Assembly: GCF_030463565.1 (NCBI RefSeq)
Contig: NC_134661.1
Location: 7,154,542-7,218,541 of the forward strand
Direction of reading: 5' to 3'
DNA: 64,000 bases
Source of the DNA: Pelecanus crispus
Lineage: Eukaryota; Chordata; Aves; Pelecaniformes; Pelecanidae
The stretch's first letter is position 1. Each line of letters opens with the position of its first letter. A program made the position numbers and the translations under genes. The notes under the pieces are model-generated. The model was not told the DNA's origin, made no database searches, and was given only the letters and a program-made list of their open reading frames with translations. Of this stretch, positions 1 through 12,200 are shown in pieces.

Positions 1-3000
1 ACAAGTCTTAATGCAAAAATGTCTTTTCTGATTGTGAATTAACCTGTCCAGCATGCTTGTGCACATACAGACAGCTCCTCCTCTTGCAGGCAGTAAATAT
101 ACTTCCTAAGGCCTCTGGTCTCGCCTCTGGCACAAGGATGCGCTGGGATGACCCCCGTGAACGGGGGTGCCCTACCCCACTGCTGCCGCCACTTCGGTGG
201 AAGTGCAGTGATTGCTACTGCAGGGTGACAGCTTTACTCCAAGGCTTTTGGTTTTAAAATCTGTTTCCAAGCACCTTGCTTTAGACAGACAGCCTTTCTT
301 TGTCAGACTGGCTGGGCAAAGAAGAGCATCTGAAAATTAGTCTGCTTCATGGAAAACTTCCCTTTGCTTTTTTTTTTTTTTAATTAAGAACAAGGTAGAA
401 TTTACTAGCATTTTCCCTTTCACTGATATCTCTGAATCATGTTCTGGTTCCTAGTATTTCACTCTCTGTAATCTTCTTGAGTGATTCTGGTTTCATCTTT
501 GAAGTAATTTACTGAGCTTGTTTATCAAAAAGGCAATCAGACATGTTTCCTACAAGATGCCCTGAGAACTGCCACAGAGACCTGAATATTTCCTTTGATA
601 GGTGGGCTCAGACACACACGCATATCTCCATGGCTAAACAGGTTGCCATGCATTAACTGAGCCATGGTAAATCACTCTCTCTGTAATCTTAACTCACAGC
701 AAGTGCAAGGTAGGCACGTTAATGTAAACATAATGAAGGAATGTAACCTAGAGCATTTTACTGTACATCTGCCACCAGCTGAGAACATGCACAAACTCAA
801 TTACCGTAGCAGAGTGAATTGCCAAGCCACAGTAAATCAGTCATAAATCTGCATCCCTAGGTTAATTTAGTGTGACTTTTGCATCTAGACTCCAGCCTTC
901 ATATATATATTGCAGAAGCTGATTCCCTGTTGTTCTGCACTTGTACTGTCATTTATAGCAAAACAGAGTGTAAAGTGGGTGTACAGTGCTACAAATGCAT
1001 AAACATTTTTCCTGATGTCTCTGCTTTTAGTCAGCCTACTCGTTAGATTTAGACTCTGTAGCCCATTTCCAAACTCAACAGTTTTGTTTTGGGTCAAACC
1101 CTTCCATTCTGTATCATTATCTGTACTATTCCCTGCTGGCGTGCCCAGCCCACAGCCCATAGGGAGGCAGAAGCGATAGTTCAGCTCTTTAATGTCAACT
1201 CCATGTGTTGTTGAATCATCTCATGCAATGGATTTAGTCCAGGCCAGACATGGGCACGTAAGTACGTTTTTAACCTACCAGCCTGAGCACATGACACCAT
1301 ATTTATGTCAGCTTCAGACCAGGCATTGGCTGTCCCCTGCTGTGAGCGAAGTCGTTCTCATGCCACTGTACTGCAAGTCTCTTTAAAGGAACCATAGCAG
1401 TCGCTTTGCAATCGTGCTGGGTTTTTCCAGCAAACGAGAAGAATTATGCCTGATCAAAGTCACTTTTGCTTTTGACTAAAGCTGTCCCAAAGGGAGGGAG
1501 GTATTCTGAAAGAGATGTACAGGCATATTTGTTTAGACTAGCGCTGACTCTCCCTTTCTTCACACAGACAAGCTCTCAACTCATAACCTGTCTCATTCCT
1601 TCATATTTTCAGCTCCTGGGTTTTCCTCTGTAGCCTTGTACATTTTCCAGCTTACGGTTTGACAGAGCTCTTTGAGCTTGTGCTCACGAGGTCTGCACAG
1701 AGATTTTCTTTGTTGCCGTTTGCTCCTGTGTTGCTGTTGTTATTTGGAGTCAAGATTAGATTTCTTGCTAATGTTAATTTTGGGTTTTCTTGCTTTTTCC
1801 CATGGTCTGAAAAGAAAATCCACTTCATGGCTGCATTATTAAATAAATATTAACAATGGTTATTATGAAATGTTGGATGCAGTTACAAAGCCTGAAGTTA
1901 TGACCTGATTTTTCTCCCAAGTGAAGTTCGTAGCCCTTTACATCTGATCTGCACACCAGTGGTGTGTGGTAACCAGTAGTCGTTAAACCACAGATGAATA
2001 CAGATAAGAAGCAGAGATCTCCGTGAGGACACTTGTCGTCTTCTGATTTTTTTTTTTTCCCCCACGTGCAGCAGTCGCTCTTAAAAGCCCACAATATCAG
2101 CCACTGATTTTGTCCCAGTGATGCTGAAGTCTGCTCTGTTCACGAGCAGAAAGAAATAGTGTAGCGTTTCACGTTGAGTAGGACATCTGCGTGTGCCAGG
2201 TTCATCAAGGTGGTGTCTGCCAGTGAGGAATCAGGCCCTGACCATGCCTCCATTAAGTCTTCTGCTGCTGTCCGTGTTACATGCAGTATGTCCTACAGGA
2301 AAAAGGATCTGGACAGTGCCTGGATCCTCTGCCCTCTGGCTTTACTGAGATCACAGGCACAGGTTTATATGGCTCCCTGGCCTCTGCTCGCTCAGAGCCT
2401 GGGGCCTGTTTATTTTGAAAAGCAGCGTGACTCGCTGTGGTCAGGAATCTGTCGTACCTTAAGATATTCCCTGTCCCACCTCTCTCTGTGGAACAGGCTC
2501 CAGGTGAAAAGGCGATGCGGCATCTGTCCCCGGCCCCAGGATGAGCTAGGCTGGTGACACTGGCCCAAAAGGGGCTAAAGGTGGCCATTCCAGCAGGGCT
2601 GGGCAGTGCAGCCCCCCTGGGGCATGCTGGGGAGAAGCTAAAGCAAGGAAGACACTGCTGAAACCGGTGTGCGTGAAGTGGTGGAGGGGAGGGGAAACAA
2701 GGCTTGTGGTGTGGTCACGGGGCTTGCTGGAGTGGGAAACCAGCATGTTGCTGAAGACTTCTGGTTTCATAGCTACATCTCACCACCGACTTCTGGGTTA
2801 GGCAGGAGACATGCAGACCCCTGCCCTCTTGGGCTTCTCAGTTAGAGCTGATGAATCTGTCATGTCTCAGGGCAGTGGGCCCGAGAGGCTGATTTACCTC
2901 ATTTATCTATGTTGAGGAGACTCTCCAGTGAAGTGATAGCAGCTGAATTCCACAATCACCCTGTAGAGCCTATTTTAATCAGCTCTCTGTTTATTTGTGG

Positions 3001-5943
3001 CTTCTGTTTTGCTTTACTTTTATAAAAGTTGCTGCTAATGTACAACATGTCATGTTCCTGTTACATGTTACAAACTCCCCTAGCAGTGTGTTAATATCCC
3101 TGTACTGGTTTGGTTAAAAACAGGAGAGATGGCTTCGAACGTAGAGCAAGCATAAAACCTCTGCACTGTTTGCTTCCTTCCTTTCAGTAAGTCTGGCATA
3201 AAATCCTGCAGCTGAGATTTAAGTGATCTTTGCAGTCTCATCAAAGCTATGGATACGGTTGATTGCATGCAGCAGGGAAGCAATGCTAAGCTTGGTTAAA
3301 TGTGCTCACTTGTTTTCATTATCCCACTTCTTTTCATGGGCCCAGCATGGCAGCTTGGGAATGCAGAATATCTTTCTTCATTTAAAGGGCCTGGGTTTTG
3401 CTTTGCTTCTTAAGTCTCTTTAAATGCATTTCTAGTTCTGTTAATTATTCATTATACCTTAATTATATTTAGTCCACCATCATCACTCTTTCTTTGGTGA
3501 AGAAAGTAGTTATTTATGAGTCAAAAGCTATTTATGAAGCAGACGGTCTGGTATCGTCAGAAAGACGGGAGTTGGGGGAGCGGTTTTAATTATTAAAAGA
3601 AGCTTTGATTAAAGAGAGTGAGCTAATTTAACAAGTGCAACTGGTTTTCTCCTTTTTTTGCTAGATGTGGAGAAGAAAGCACATCCATTAATCTGTCAGG
3701 CCTGACCTGAAACTATACGACTCACTCAAATGCCTCAGGAGATGGACAGATCAGTTCTGTTTTCTTTCTTTTGAATGGTGCGAACAGTGCTTGCTGGCAG
3801 TGGTTGCTGGGGTTGTTTTGTAGTCCATAGGCTCAGAAATAAAATTTGGCTGTAAGGGAGAACCTCATAGTAGCTGGCCTTTTATCCTGACAGGCTGGGG
3901 CCAGACACACTAAAAACAAGCTGGTGTGTGTCCTGTTGTTTCATCTTGGAATATCATTTATTCTGTTGTGTTGGGGGGTGTCATTTGAGCACCTAATTTT
4001 CCATCAGTCATGGTGCCATTGAGTGGGATCATACAGCAAGGAGAATTAAGCATCAGCTGAACTTAGTAGCTTTGGAGATTCTGGCTACTGTACAAGCTGA
4101 AGACTTCAGGGCAGGGATTATCTTTCTGTTCTGTGTTGGTTCAAAATTGAGTAGACCAAGACCTTTGATTCATGCCAAGGATCCAAAATGCCATTAAAAT
4201 GAAATTTCAGTTTGTTAGTTCTTGGAGATAGATAGTATTCTATCATAGCAGTAGGAAGGATTTTTATTTTTTTTCTTTTTTTTTTTTTCTTTTTCTTCTT
4301 TTTTGTATAAAGAAAATAATCTTGGAGAGACCTATCCATGAACCCCAATTGTGTGGCAGCCTAAGCTGAGGTTTTACTGTTGTGCTGACTAAGCCTGACT
4401 GAGGTTCACATGCATCTGTTGGATTTGTTCTTGCATAAATACCAAGCATTTCAGCAGGCAGCTTGAGGAAACAGTGCAACAGTAAGGGCAACATAAACGT
4501 AAATATTCCTAAACAAAATAATGAAGTTCTCCAGCATAAAAGTCAAGTGAAATGCAGAAGGAAAAAAACTCCATGTGACTAGTTACTTAACCTTGGCATA
4601 AGCTACTGTGTTGGTTTTGGCTGCACTGCCAGCCCCATGCCATGTCTGCACCAAAACCTTTTATGCAAGACAAGTGATAGAGGTGGACAGCGGAAATACT
4701 CCCACCGATGTGAATTCTTACGTTAGGTTTACTCAGCCAAGTGAAGTCTGTAATTACTTTTTGGGGGCATATTAACTTCTGCATAAAAAACAGCATTAAA
4801 AATATTGTGCTTATACAAATTTTGCGTCATAGTGGTCTGACAGCTTCTATTTATTTTCTCCATGCAGAGACATTGAGAGTTTGTAGATCCCACACAACCA
4901 TTTAGTGTTGCCAACCAACCTCATACAGGTTGGTGCTTATGTTTGACTCATATATATTTGCTTCCCTCAACTTTTACAGCTCAGGTAGACAAACAGTGTC
5001 CCAGTGAGAGAAGGGGCTTTCAATCCCCATCTTGAACCTGTACTGCTGTGGACCAGATGTGAGTAGTGCCAAAAAGTAAATGCAGGCAGCTGTTGTGATG
5101 CCAGAAGTACCAGCATGACTGCTCTTGGCTAGGTACTTGTTTTTCATCCCTTCCTCCTCCAAATCCTCCCCAGTCTGCTTCCGTCTAGAAGAGAAGAGAG
5201 ACGGAGAAATTTAAGAACATTTTCTTTTCTGTCTGTGTCTTTCTGCGCCCTTTCTTTTCCATGTCTGATTCTCCTAACTTCAGTCTAGATGAAAGCTAGA
5301 ATTCTTAAGGATAGACTGGGATAAGGGAGAAAAAGAAAAAATGCAACTAATCTGAAAAGCGAGTCAGAAAAAACACAAGGTCTCATCTGAGAGGCCATCT
5401 TTTCCTGTTACGTGTTTTTACAGTGTATAGCATAACAATAGGTCCCTAAAGTCTGACCCCTGACAGCTAAACATCCTTTGTGCTGCTTCTGGTAAAAAGA
5501 AAGAAAGAAGTATATAACATCACGGTAGCTTGTGCAAGTCTCTATTTAATTACAGTGCTGCATGAAGACATTTGTTGGTGTCACATGTACTTGTGATGGT
5601 TATTATACATTCTTGACTCTTCAGGGAGTCATGCTTTCACCGGAGATTTTCACCACAGAGGTAGTGGCTTTTTCTTCTGTTTTCCTTTTTATTTCAGCAG
5701 GATTTAATAAGCTGGTTAGACCTACTGTAATTAGCTTACTCTTCAATCAGGAAGATAAACAGTATCATGACTGTAGTGGGAGCAAGCAGGCAAGTGCCAA
5801 ATACAGTGCAGGCAGAATTCACTAGCTTCTTAATTAAAACCCGTTCAGGGGATGCAGAGAGCCACACGGGCTTCAGCGAGCTGTGAATCACAGAGAAGAA
5901 AAGCAGGAACAGGAAGACTCAATAAGCAGAACTAAAGCTTCAA

Positions 5944-5983
5944 TTACAAATAATGAATCACAGTTACAAATAATGAATCACAA
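5944..5983. repeat. Two-copy 20-bp tandem duplication
   Basis: The segment is repeated twice with a 20-bp period and a single difference at the end of each copy. It is AT-rich and has no evident function. Confidence 0.8.
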
Positions 5984-6274
5984 AATAGGGACTATAGCAA
6001 GGGTCTTAAGTTCTTCTTCAGGAATGAAGACATGAAATCTTCTCACTAATATGTTTTAAAAAACATATCAGTACCCTTACCATCATCAGCATGTCCCGCC
6101 ATCTGAAGTCCTTGGGAAAGCAGTATTTTTTCCAGAGTGGAAGTAACAGTGAGGACTATCTTTGCCAGACCCAGATCTGTGGGCAAGAGGCCTCAGAGTC
6201 CCGTATGATGCAACTGACTTCTCATAATTTTCAGAAGTTTCTACAAACACCTTCCATCACAACTATGGGCTGGT

Positions 6275-6340
6275 TGTCATTGTGCCAGGTGCTGTACAAA
6301 CAGATTGCAAAGACTGTCCTCGCTCTTGGCATTTAGTTTA
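6275..6340 (+). repeat. Ancient amniote interspersed-repeat-like fragment
   Basis: The run containing TGCCAGGTGCTGTACAAACA, followed by a degraded 'agacagtcc'-like stretch, resembles an old dispersed repeat common in turtle and crocodile genomes. This is recognition from memory; I cannot assign the family, and the copy is heavily worn. Confidence 0.35.
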
Positions 6341-7900
6341 TTCTTCGTAAAGCCAGAAGTGATGATATATTTTGGTCCTCTCTCGAAAAGAGTTATGAAG
6401 GCTTGACTCATGGGTGGAAAGTGCTTTAGTTGTCTTTAAGTCTAGATGGTTTATGGAAAGGAAAACCTGCTGCAGAGGAGGTGAACAGACATGGCATTAC
6501 CACCTTTCCAAGGGCAGTGGGGATATAGATATTCCCACAAGATACCTTTGATCCTGGAGTGTTAGGAACGAGTGGCTTAAAATGTCACTGGGATGAATGG
6601 TGGGCTGCAGGTAATTTCTCCCAACAAATACTTAATCTCTAGGAAATGATACCTGGTTTTTTTGTTCCAAGTTAGCAAACGTACAAAGGACATAGGCCCT
6701 TTTTCAGCAGCTCTTTTCCTCCATGATGTTTTGGAAGAGTTTTTCATCTAGTAGTTCAGGTGAGTTGAGCTGTAAGGTTCTGCATCTAGATTCAGAAACA
6801 AAATTTTTGAACAAGGTACACAGTATTGAAGATGATGATTTTGTCCTGGGTTAATACCGAACACAAAATAAAATTATGGCACAAAATTAAGACATTATTC
6901 ACATTCCGCTTATTTTGAGGGATCACACCAGGTTTTAGTACAGAGCAACTATCACCTATGGCAACTTCCAAATGCTTTAAAGGTTTTTTTTTTCTATATG
7001 CATATTATTTTCTACTTTGATTCAGCTCCCCACCTGTTAATTCATTAAGTCAAATGGCACCTTTCTGCTTTGCGGTTGTAAATATGTTAGAAAATTGCGC
7101 AGTAGCTTGTTACTGTTTTTCCACCAAAAAACCCCTCCTGACTTTACATTGTTCTTTGAGTCTTTTAATTAATACCAGTCTGAGTTGATTCCCATCACTG
7201 AGTGAACTTATTTGGTTAAAACTGGGAAAAAAAGAACAGATAACGTCTGCCTGAGGTCTCTTGAGTTAGTGTTTCCAATTTTCTGATTAAAAAAGGATCG
7301 GAAAGTTTCCTGTGCTTCTGTAAGAAGCGTTTTTTTCCCTTGCCTATAATCCTACTAATGTACAAGGTACAAAGGTTCCCTAGCTGTGCATTACATTGCT
7401 AAGACAGAAGAGTGACTGGCCCCATCTTACATGTTCATAACGTTTTGTTCTGTCAGCATTGTGTAACACCTGGTTCATGTATGTCAACAAAATATTGCTC
7501 TGATAAGCATGTACACTCCTGTTCAGTTAATACATAGGACCTACAGGAGGTAACTAGAACTTGGGAGCCTGCCTCTGCTTGTGGCTATTGTAATCATCTA
7601 GTTCTCCAGATCCCACATTAATTTCTAGCCAGACCTATTTCCGTGTCATTTTATTCATCTTACTATATTTTATTTACAAAGATATTACAAAATATATTGT
7701 GAACTGAGTACAACTGGTAAGTACAGTGTGGATTTGGCAATGCCAGAGACAGCATGGTGAAATTATGCTGTTATGGGTTTTCGATTGTTTCAATCCATGA
7801 AAGATAGATATCAGAGGGTAAGGGATGCTGGAAACATCCAGACCTTTCCAGAGTCCAACTTGGACACAGGAGCAGGTCCAGCTAGGGACTTTCTTGGGGG

Positions 7901-7906
7901 TTTATT
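7901..7906 (-). terminator. Candidate distal polyadenylation signal of DRD2
   Basis: AATAAA is read on the minus strand 1.17 kb beyond the stop, with a short TGTGTCC element some tens of bases further on. The implied 3' UTR length is close to that of mammalian DRD2. Confidence 0.35.
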
Positions 7907-8367
7907 CTGGCGTTTTGCAAAACACACAGTTTTATCTCATTTGCTGTTAATTTAAATTAGGCACAATGTTGTTCTGCACTCTCTCTATTGAGAGACATAG
8001 GCAAATTATATCTGAGGTGGTCCTTGGCTTCGTGGCGCCCTGAAGTTAGGTGAGAAGAACTGGACCTAACTTAGCTGACTTGTTCAAGTTCACATCTCAG
8101 ACAGACATGGCTGCAGATGCCTCACCTGGCACGCTGTCTTCATGTTTCTGCATTCAGCACACTAACACTCCTCACCTAGTTTTGTAACTTCTTGTAAGAG
8201 ACTGGAGATGAAATGCTGGTGGGCAGAAATTGCTGCTGGGCTGGCTGATGATAGATGATAGTTGGTGTCCTGTTTGATCTGAATGTATACCATGCAATGC
8301 AAGGTATCACTTCTTTAGTTTCTTTCCATCTATTTTTTTGGCTGGGGCTTCTGTTCAATTCATCCTA

Positions 8368-8373
8368 TTTATT
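8368..8373 (-). terminator. Candidate proximal polyadenylation signal of DRD2
   Basis: AATAAA is read on the minus strand, about 700 nt beyond the DRD2 stop. No strong GU-rich element is obvious just downstream, so use is uncertain. Confidence 0.3.
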
Positions 8374-9072
8374 CATATTTACACTGATGTAGTGGTCCCA
8401 CATGAGACTTACGCTCCCCTTCTTCTTTCTGTCTGTTGCTTGTAAGCCCACATTGTTACAGGGATTGGATTTGTAGGTAGCAGAACCTTCTTAGCCCACT
8501 TGGGGACCTCTTAAAGTTTTTTCTCAAGGCTTCAGCAGTTTAATAGTGGGTAAGTCAGCTCGAGGTGAAGGCAAAGCTATTGCATGGACTTTCCGCAAGC
8601 TCTGTCTGGCTCCTATTGCAAAGCGGAAAAGATGGTCTTGTCTTTGGTGAGAATTGTATCAATGACGTAACACGCAAGCCAGTAGCGGCAGTGACCTATC
8701 GCTACCTTCACATGGCTCTGTGACTGTCTGTGTTTAATGCACTCAAGGTTAGATGGCCACAGGCAAAAATCAAGTGAGTGTGTCTTGATTTTTGCTTCTG
8801 CTTTAAACACAGTGTGAGGGTAGCTCTGAAAAGTGCCCTTGGGATTGGTGTCCCAGAGTCCAAAGGTCACCTCAAGGGATGAGAGAACCTCCCACATGAA
8901 GGTCCTCGTTACATCCCCACTAAAAGGAGCATGGGCATGGCACTGTTGTAACACTGTAGGCCTCGTGCCCCATACAAGAGCTCGAGACCGCCTCATGGCT
9001 GCCCATTTGTGTGCGTGAATGGCATTGGTTTCTTTTTTCTCATTCTTAAAAATGTAGTTCCTGTTTTTACTT

Positions 9073-9266
9073 TTAACAGTGGAGTATCTTCATGAAAGCC
9101 TTGCGAAATTCGATGTTGAAAGTGGTGTAAATAATTGGGTTGACAGCACTGTTGACATATCCAAGCCACGTAAAGGCGCTGTACATTGCTGGGGGGATGT
9201 TGCAATCGCAGTGCATATTCAGGATGTGAGTGATGAAGAATGGGAGCCAGCAGATGATGAAAACAC
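9073..9266 (-). CDS. DRD2: DRD2 coding exon 8 (last): helices 6-7 and C-terminus
   Basis: This exon encodes residues 383 (split glycine) to 446. It begins after a pyrimidine-rich acceptor ending TTAG and finishes at TAA. It carries CWLP (388-391), the helix 6 toggle region that moves on activation, the extracellular loop 3 cysteines C402 and C404, the NPIIY motif (425-429), and the short helix 8/tail ending in cysteine, typical of D2-like receptors. The 2-nt phase matches the single G left by exon 7. Intron 7 is 580 bp. Confidence 0.97.
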
Positions 9267-12200
9267 CTAAGGGGAAGGGAAAGAGACAGATTTTGATTGC
9301 TGAAAGCTGGACAAATTTAGAGACTATGAGAACAGTAAGGTTCTTTTGGGTATAAAGGAAAAATGTTTCCCTGAGGAATAAGCCTTCTGTTTGTCTGTTA
9401 AGTCTCATAGTCTATATTCCAAGTATCCAGGTACTAAAGAACTTCTTTGATGATGTAATTAGACCAGCTACATCAAAAAAATCAGGCCTTCAGAGGTGCC
9501 AGTTTTTTGCCGAGCTATGCTGCCTTTTGTGTTCTGGAAAGCCCACGAGCTAGCTCTCTTGCCCCTGCACCCAGCTGTCTTTTGGCAGTCCAAACACCCC
9601 ACAGATGGACAGCTTTCTGAACCTTTTGTACAGCACTGCGAACTGTTCCTAGGTGGGAAGGAGGTAGCCTTCCTGTTGGCAGCCTCTTGCCTACTTGCCT
9701 ACATATCCTCTAACATATCCAGTGAAATTATTTCTGGAGAGGCCTGGAAAAACCGTCTACACTGGACATTGAGACTGGCTAGCCTTATCCCAGGTAGCTA
9801 TCGGTTTTCTGCAGAAACACAAGAGGAAGCCAATGTGCACTCTCACCAAGTACAATGGCTAGCATCTGAGTGGCTTTCTTTTCCTTCTGTTGTGACAGTT
9901 TCCTCCTGCTCACAGTCTTGAGGGAGGTCCTTGTCTTGCCATTGGGCATAGACTGGATCTCAAAGACCTTGGCTGTGTGGGGTGTTTCTTTGGCATGCCC
10001 ATTCTTCTCTACTTTCCCAGGGCTATCCAAGGGTGCCTGCAGGGTTGAGTTGGTGCCCTGATTAGAAGCAACTGGCACAACCAGCTGATGGTTACTTGGT
10101 GCTGCTGGTTTGATGGTGGTTTTCTCAGCGGGACTGGTACTGGACACCATCTCCATTTCCATCTCTTCTATGTGACTCTCTGCCTCCTGGACAAGAATCA
10201 AATGTCCACAACATAAAGACAGATAAATATACAGAGAGGAGCAATGAACATTCCTTACAGAGTGAAGCTGGATGATGTTGGAGAACAATCAATCCCTCTT
10301 CTCCCTCCCTACATTTTTGGTAGATGCTTGGAGAAAGGGCTGTAAAGTGTTTACAGATAAGAATACTTTTGGGTACATGGGATTGACAGAACTGCAGTGA
10401 ATGACTCTCCTTTTTTGCGCTAAGAAATGGGAGAGATGCTGTCTCCACTCCCCATAGATTTTATTTAGGTTTTCAGAATATAAATAAATCAAAACAAAAT
10501 CAACAATCAAAACACAAGAAAGCCAATGCAGTCCAAGACTTAAAATAAATAACAGAGAGGAGAAGAAAATCAAAGACACAAAATGTTAAACTGCCATGGC
10601 TTTTATAGTTAGTTGATCTTTAGGCGAGCTTAGTCTGGCTTTTTGAGCTCTATGATCTTAAACCCCCTGCTTCACTCTAAGGAATGGGAAGAATATTTAA
10701 ATTCTGAGATTGAATGATAACCTTTGTGCTTAGTTTATTTTTCTCCCACCCTACATAAATTCATTTTGCATCCTGAGAGGAGAGAAGGGGAAAGCTAAAT
10801 GCTCTGAAAAGCTACCACTTCTCTTTAACACTCACCACTTTGCGCTTATTAACTTGGAAACTCCCATTGGACTTCACAATAACTGTGCAGAGCTTGACGT
10901 CTTCTGGATGAGTGCATTTGTCCTAAGGGGCAAGCACCAGCTCAGAGGTTACACAAGCAGATAGTAATTGGGAAGGGAAGCTGGTAAGGGAGGCACGTGG
11001 AAATACAAACACAGGGCATAAAGCAGAAACTAATCGGTGCAACTAAGGTGCTAAGAATGATGGAAAACTACTCTGAAGAAACAGTAATGGAGGCAAGTAT
11101 CCCTAAGTGCTTTTCAGCAAAGGAAGGAAATCACAAAGATCTGCTTATGTTTCGGCCTATTCCCATCTTGCTGCCTCCTTTGCTTGACATGACAGTGGCC
11201 TCTGAGGCAATGCAGTTTGGGGGTAGTTCCTCTGGGGCCGTACATTCCTATTGGTTGTTTTGTGTGTGCTGCAAGTGTAGAGTTTTGACAAGCAGTCTCA
11301 CACTTAACACGCTCAGGTGGACTCCACTTATGTGCATATCTCATGCTTTGAGAGGCTGTTTTTGCTACAGAGGTATCATTACCAGTGATGTAGTTTGCAC
11401 CCCAGCCATGCAAACAATTTCCATTGAACTTCTTCAACACAACAGCAGGACTGACTCAAAACATAGTATAGCCTGTAGTCTTGGGTACCCAAACTCAGCA
11501 GAGCCAAAGGAAATGCAGTCTGGTTAATGAAGCAGCTCCTAATGCAGGTGATGAAACATCCCCTGAGATCCAGGGAGGCCTGTGAAGCACCAGCCAGTGA
11601 CCTGATAATCCACAGTGTACAACTGGGACTCCAGAATGGCACAGGACACAGCATTCACCTTTGTGATGCACTGTTTCACCTAGTCCAGCCAGTATCATTT
11701 GGGGAAAGGAGAAAGTGCTTTGGGAAATGAAGTGGAGCAGGAAGGGGAAAGGATGGAGACTGCTGAGAGCAGGACAGAGGTCTAGTTACCTTCAGCGGGG
11801 CTTGTGTGTCTGAGTCCAGGCCGTGGCTGCTGCGCTTGGTGTTGACGCGCTTCCTGCGCTTCCGGAGCACTATGTAAATCTGCACATACACCAGCAGGGT
11901 GACAATGAAGGGAACGTAGAAGGAGACGATAGAGGAATACACAACAAAGGCAGGATTGGCAATGATGCACTCATTCTCATCTGGAAGACAAAAAGTTTCA
12001 GGCTTGTTGTCCCTGCTGCTAGGAGCTAGCACCGGCTTCCCCTTCTCTCTCCCTCTTTCAGAAGGCACAGAGATACTTAGAGAGTGAGGGGTTCGGGGTC
12101 TAGGGAGGACCACCATGTCAGCTGGAAGTGGTACCAGAACAGCAAACTCCCCTTGGGTCACAGGGAGTCACATACGGACCCAAAGTCCCTGGCTACCACT

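Larger units (their letters stand above)
1..7880. other. Intergenic DNA downstream of DRD2, no recognised gene
   Basis: I find no exon, RNA gene or conserved domain in this stretch. The longest open frame (plus strand, 2174-2557, 127 codons) resembles no family I know, and an overlapping minus-strand frame of similar length argues for chance. The stretch holds scattered T and A runs (for example 368-381 and around 4261-4300), a short 20-bp duplication near 5944 and an old interspersed-repeat-like segment near 6275. In mammals ANKK1 lies tail-to-tail with DRD2 within about 10 kb; no kinase or ankyrin-repeat codons are visible here. Confidence 0.6.
7880..9072 (-). other. DRD2: DRD2 3' untranslated region (left end approximate)
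   Basis: The stop codon (TAA) is at 9073-9075 on the minus strand and the final exon continues leftward without coding potential. AATAAA hexamers on the minus strand occur at 8373-8368 (about 700 nt after the stop), 7906-7901 (about 1.17 kb), 7674-7669 and 7655-7650. Mammalian DRD2 3' UTRs are about 1.2 kb, so the 7906 signal fits best, but the 8373 signal could give a shorter form. Open frames in this stretch on both strands (for example minus 8996-8613) are not conserved receptor sequence. Confidence 0.5.

Noticed and set aside
2174..2557. 127-codon plus-strand open frame
   Set aside because: No homology that I recognise, no splice context, and a competing frame on the other strand.
8613..8996. 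127-codon minus-strand open frame next to the DRD2 stop
   Set aside because: It lies in the predicted 3' UTR, is out of the receptor frame, and shows no known domain.
9496..9921. 141-codon plus-strand open frame antisense to DRD2 exon 7 and intron 7
   Set aside because: It is a shadow of the real coding exon plus intron sequence.
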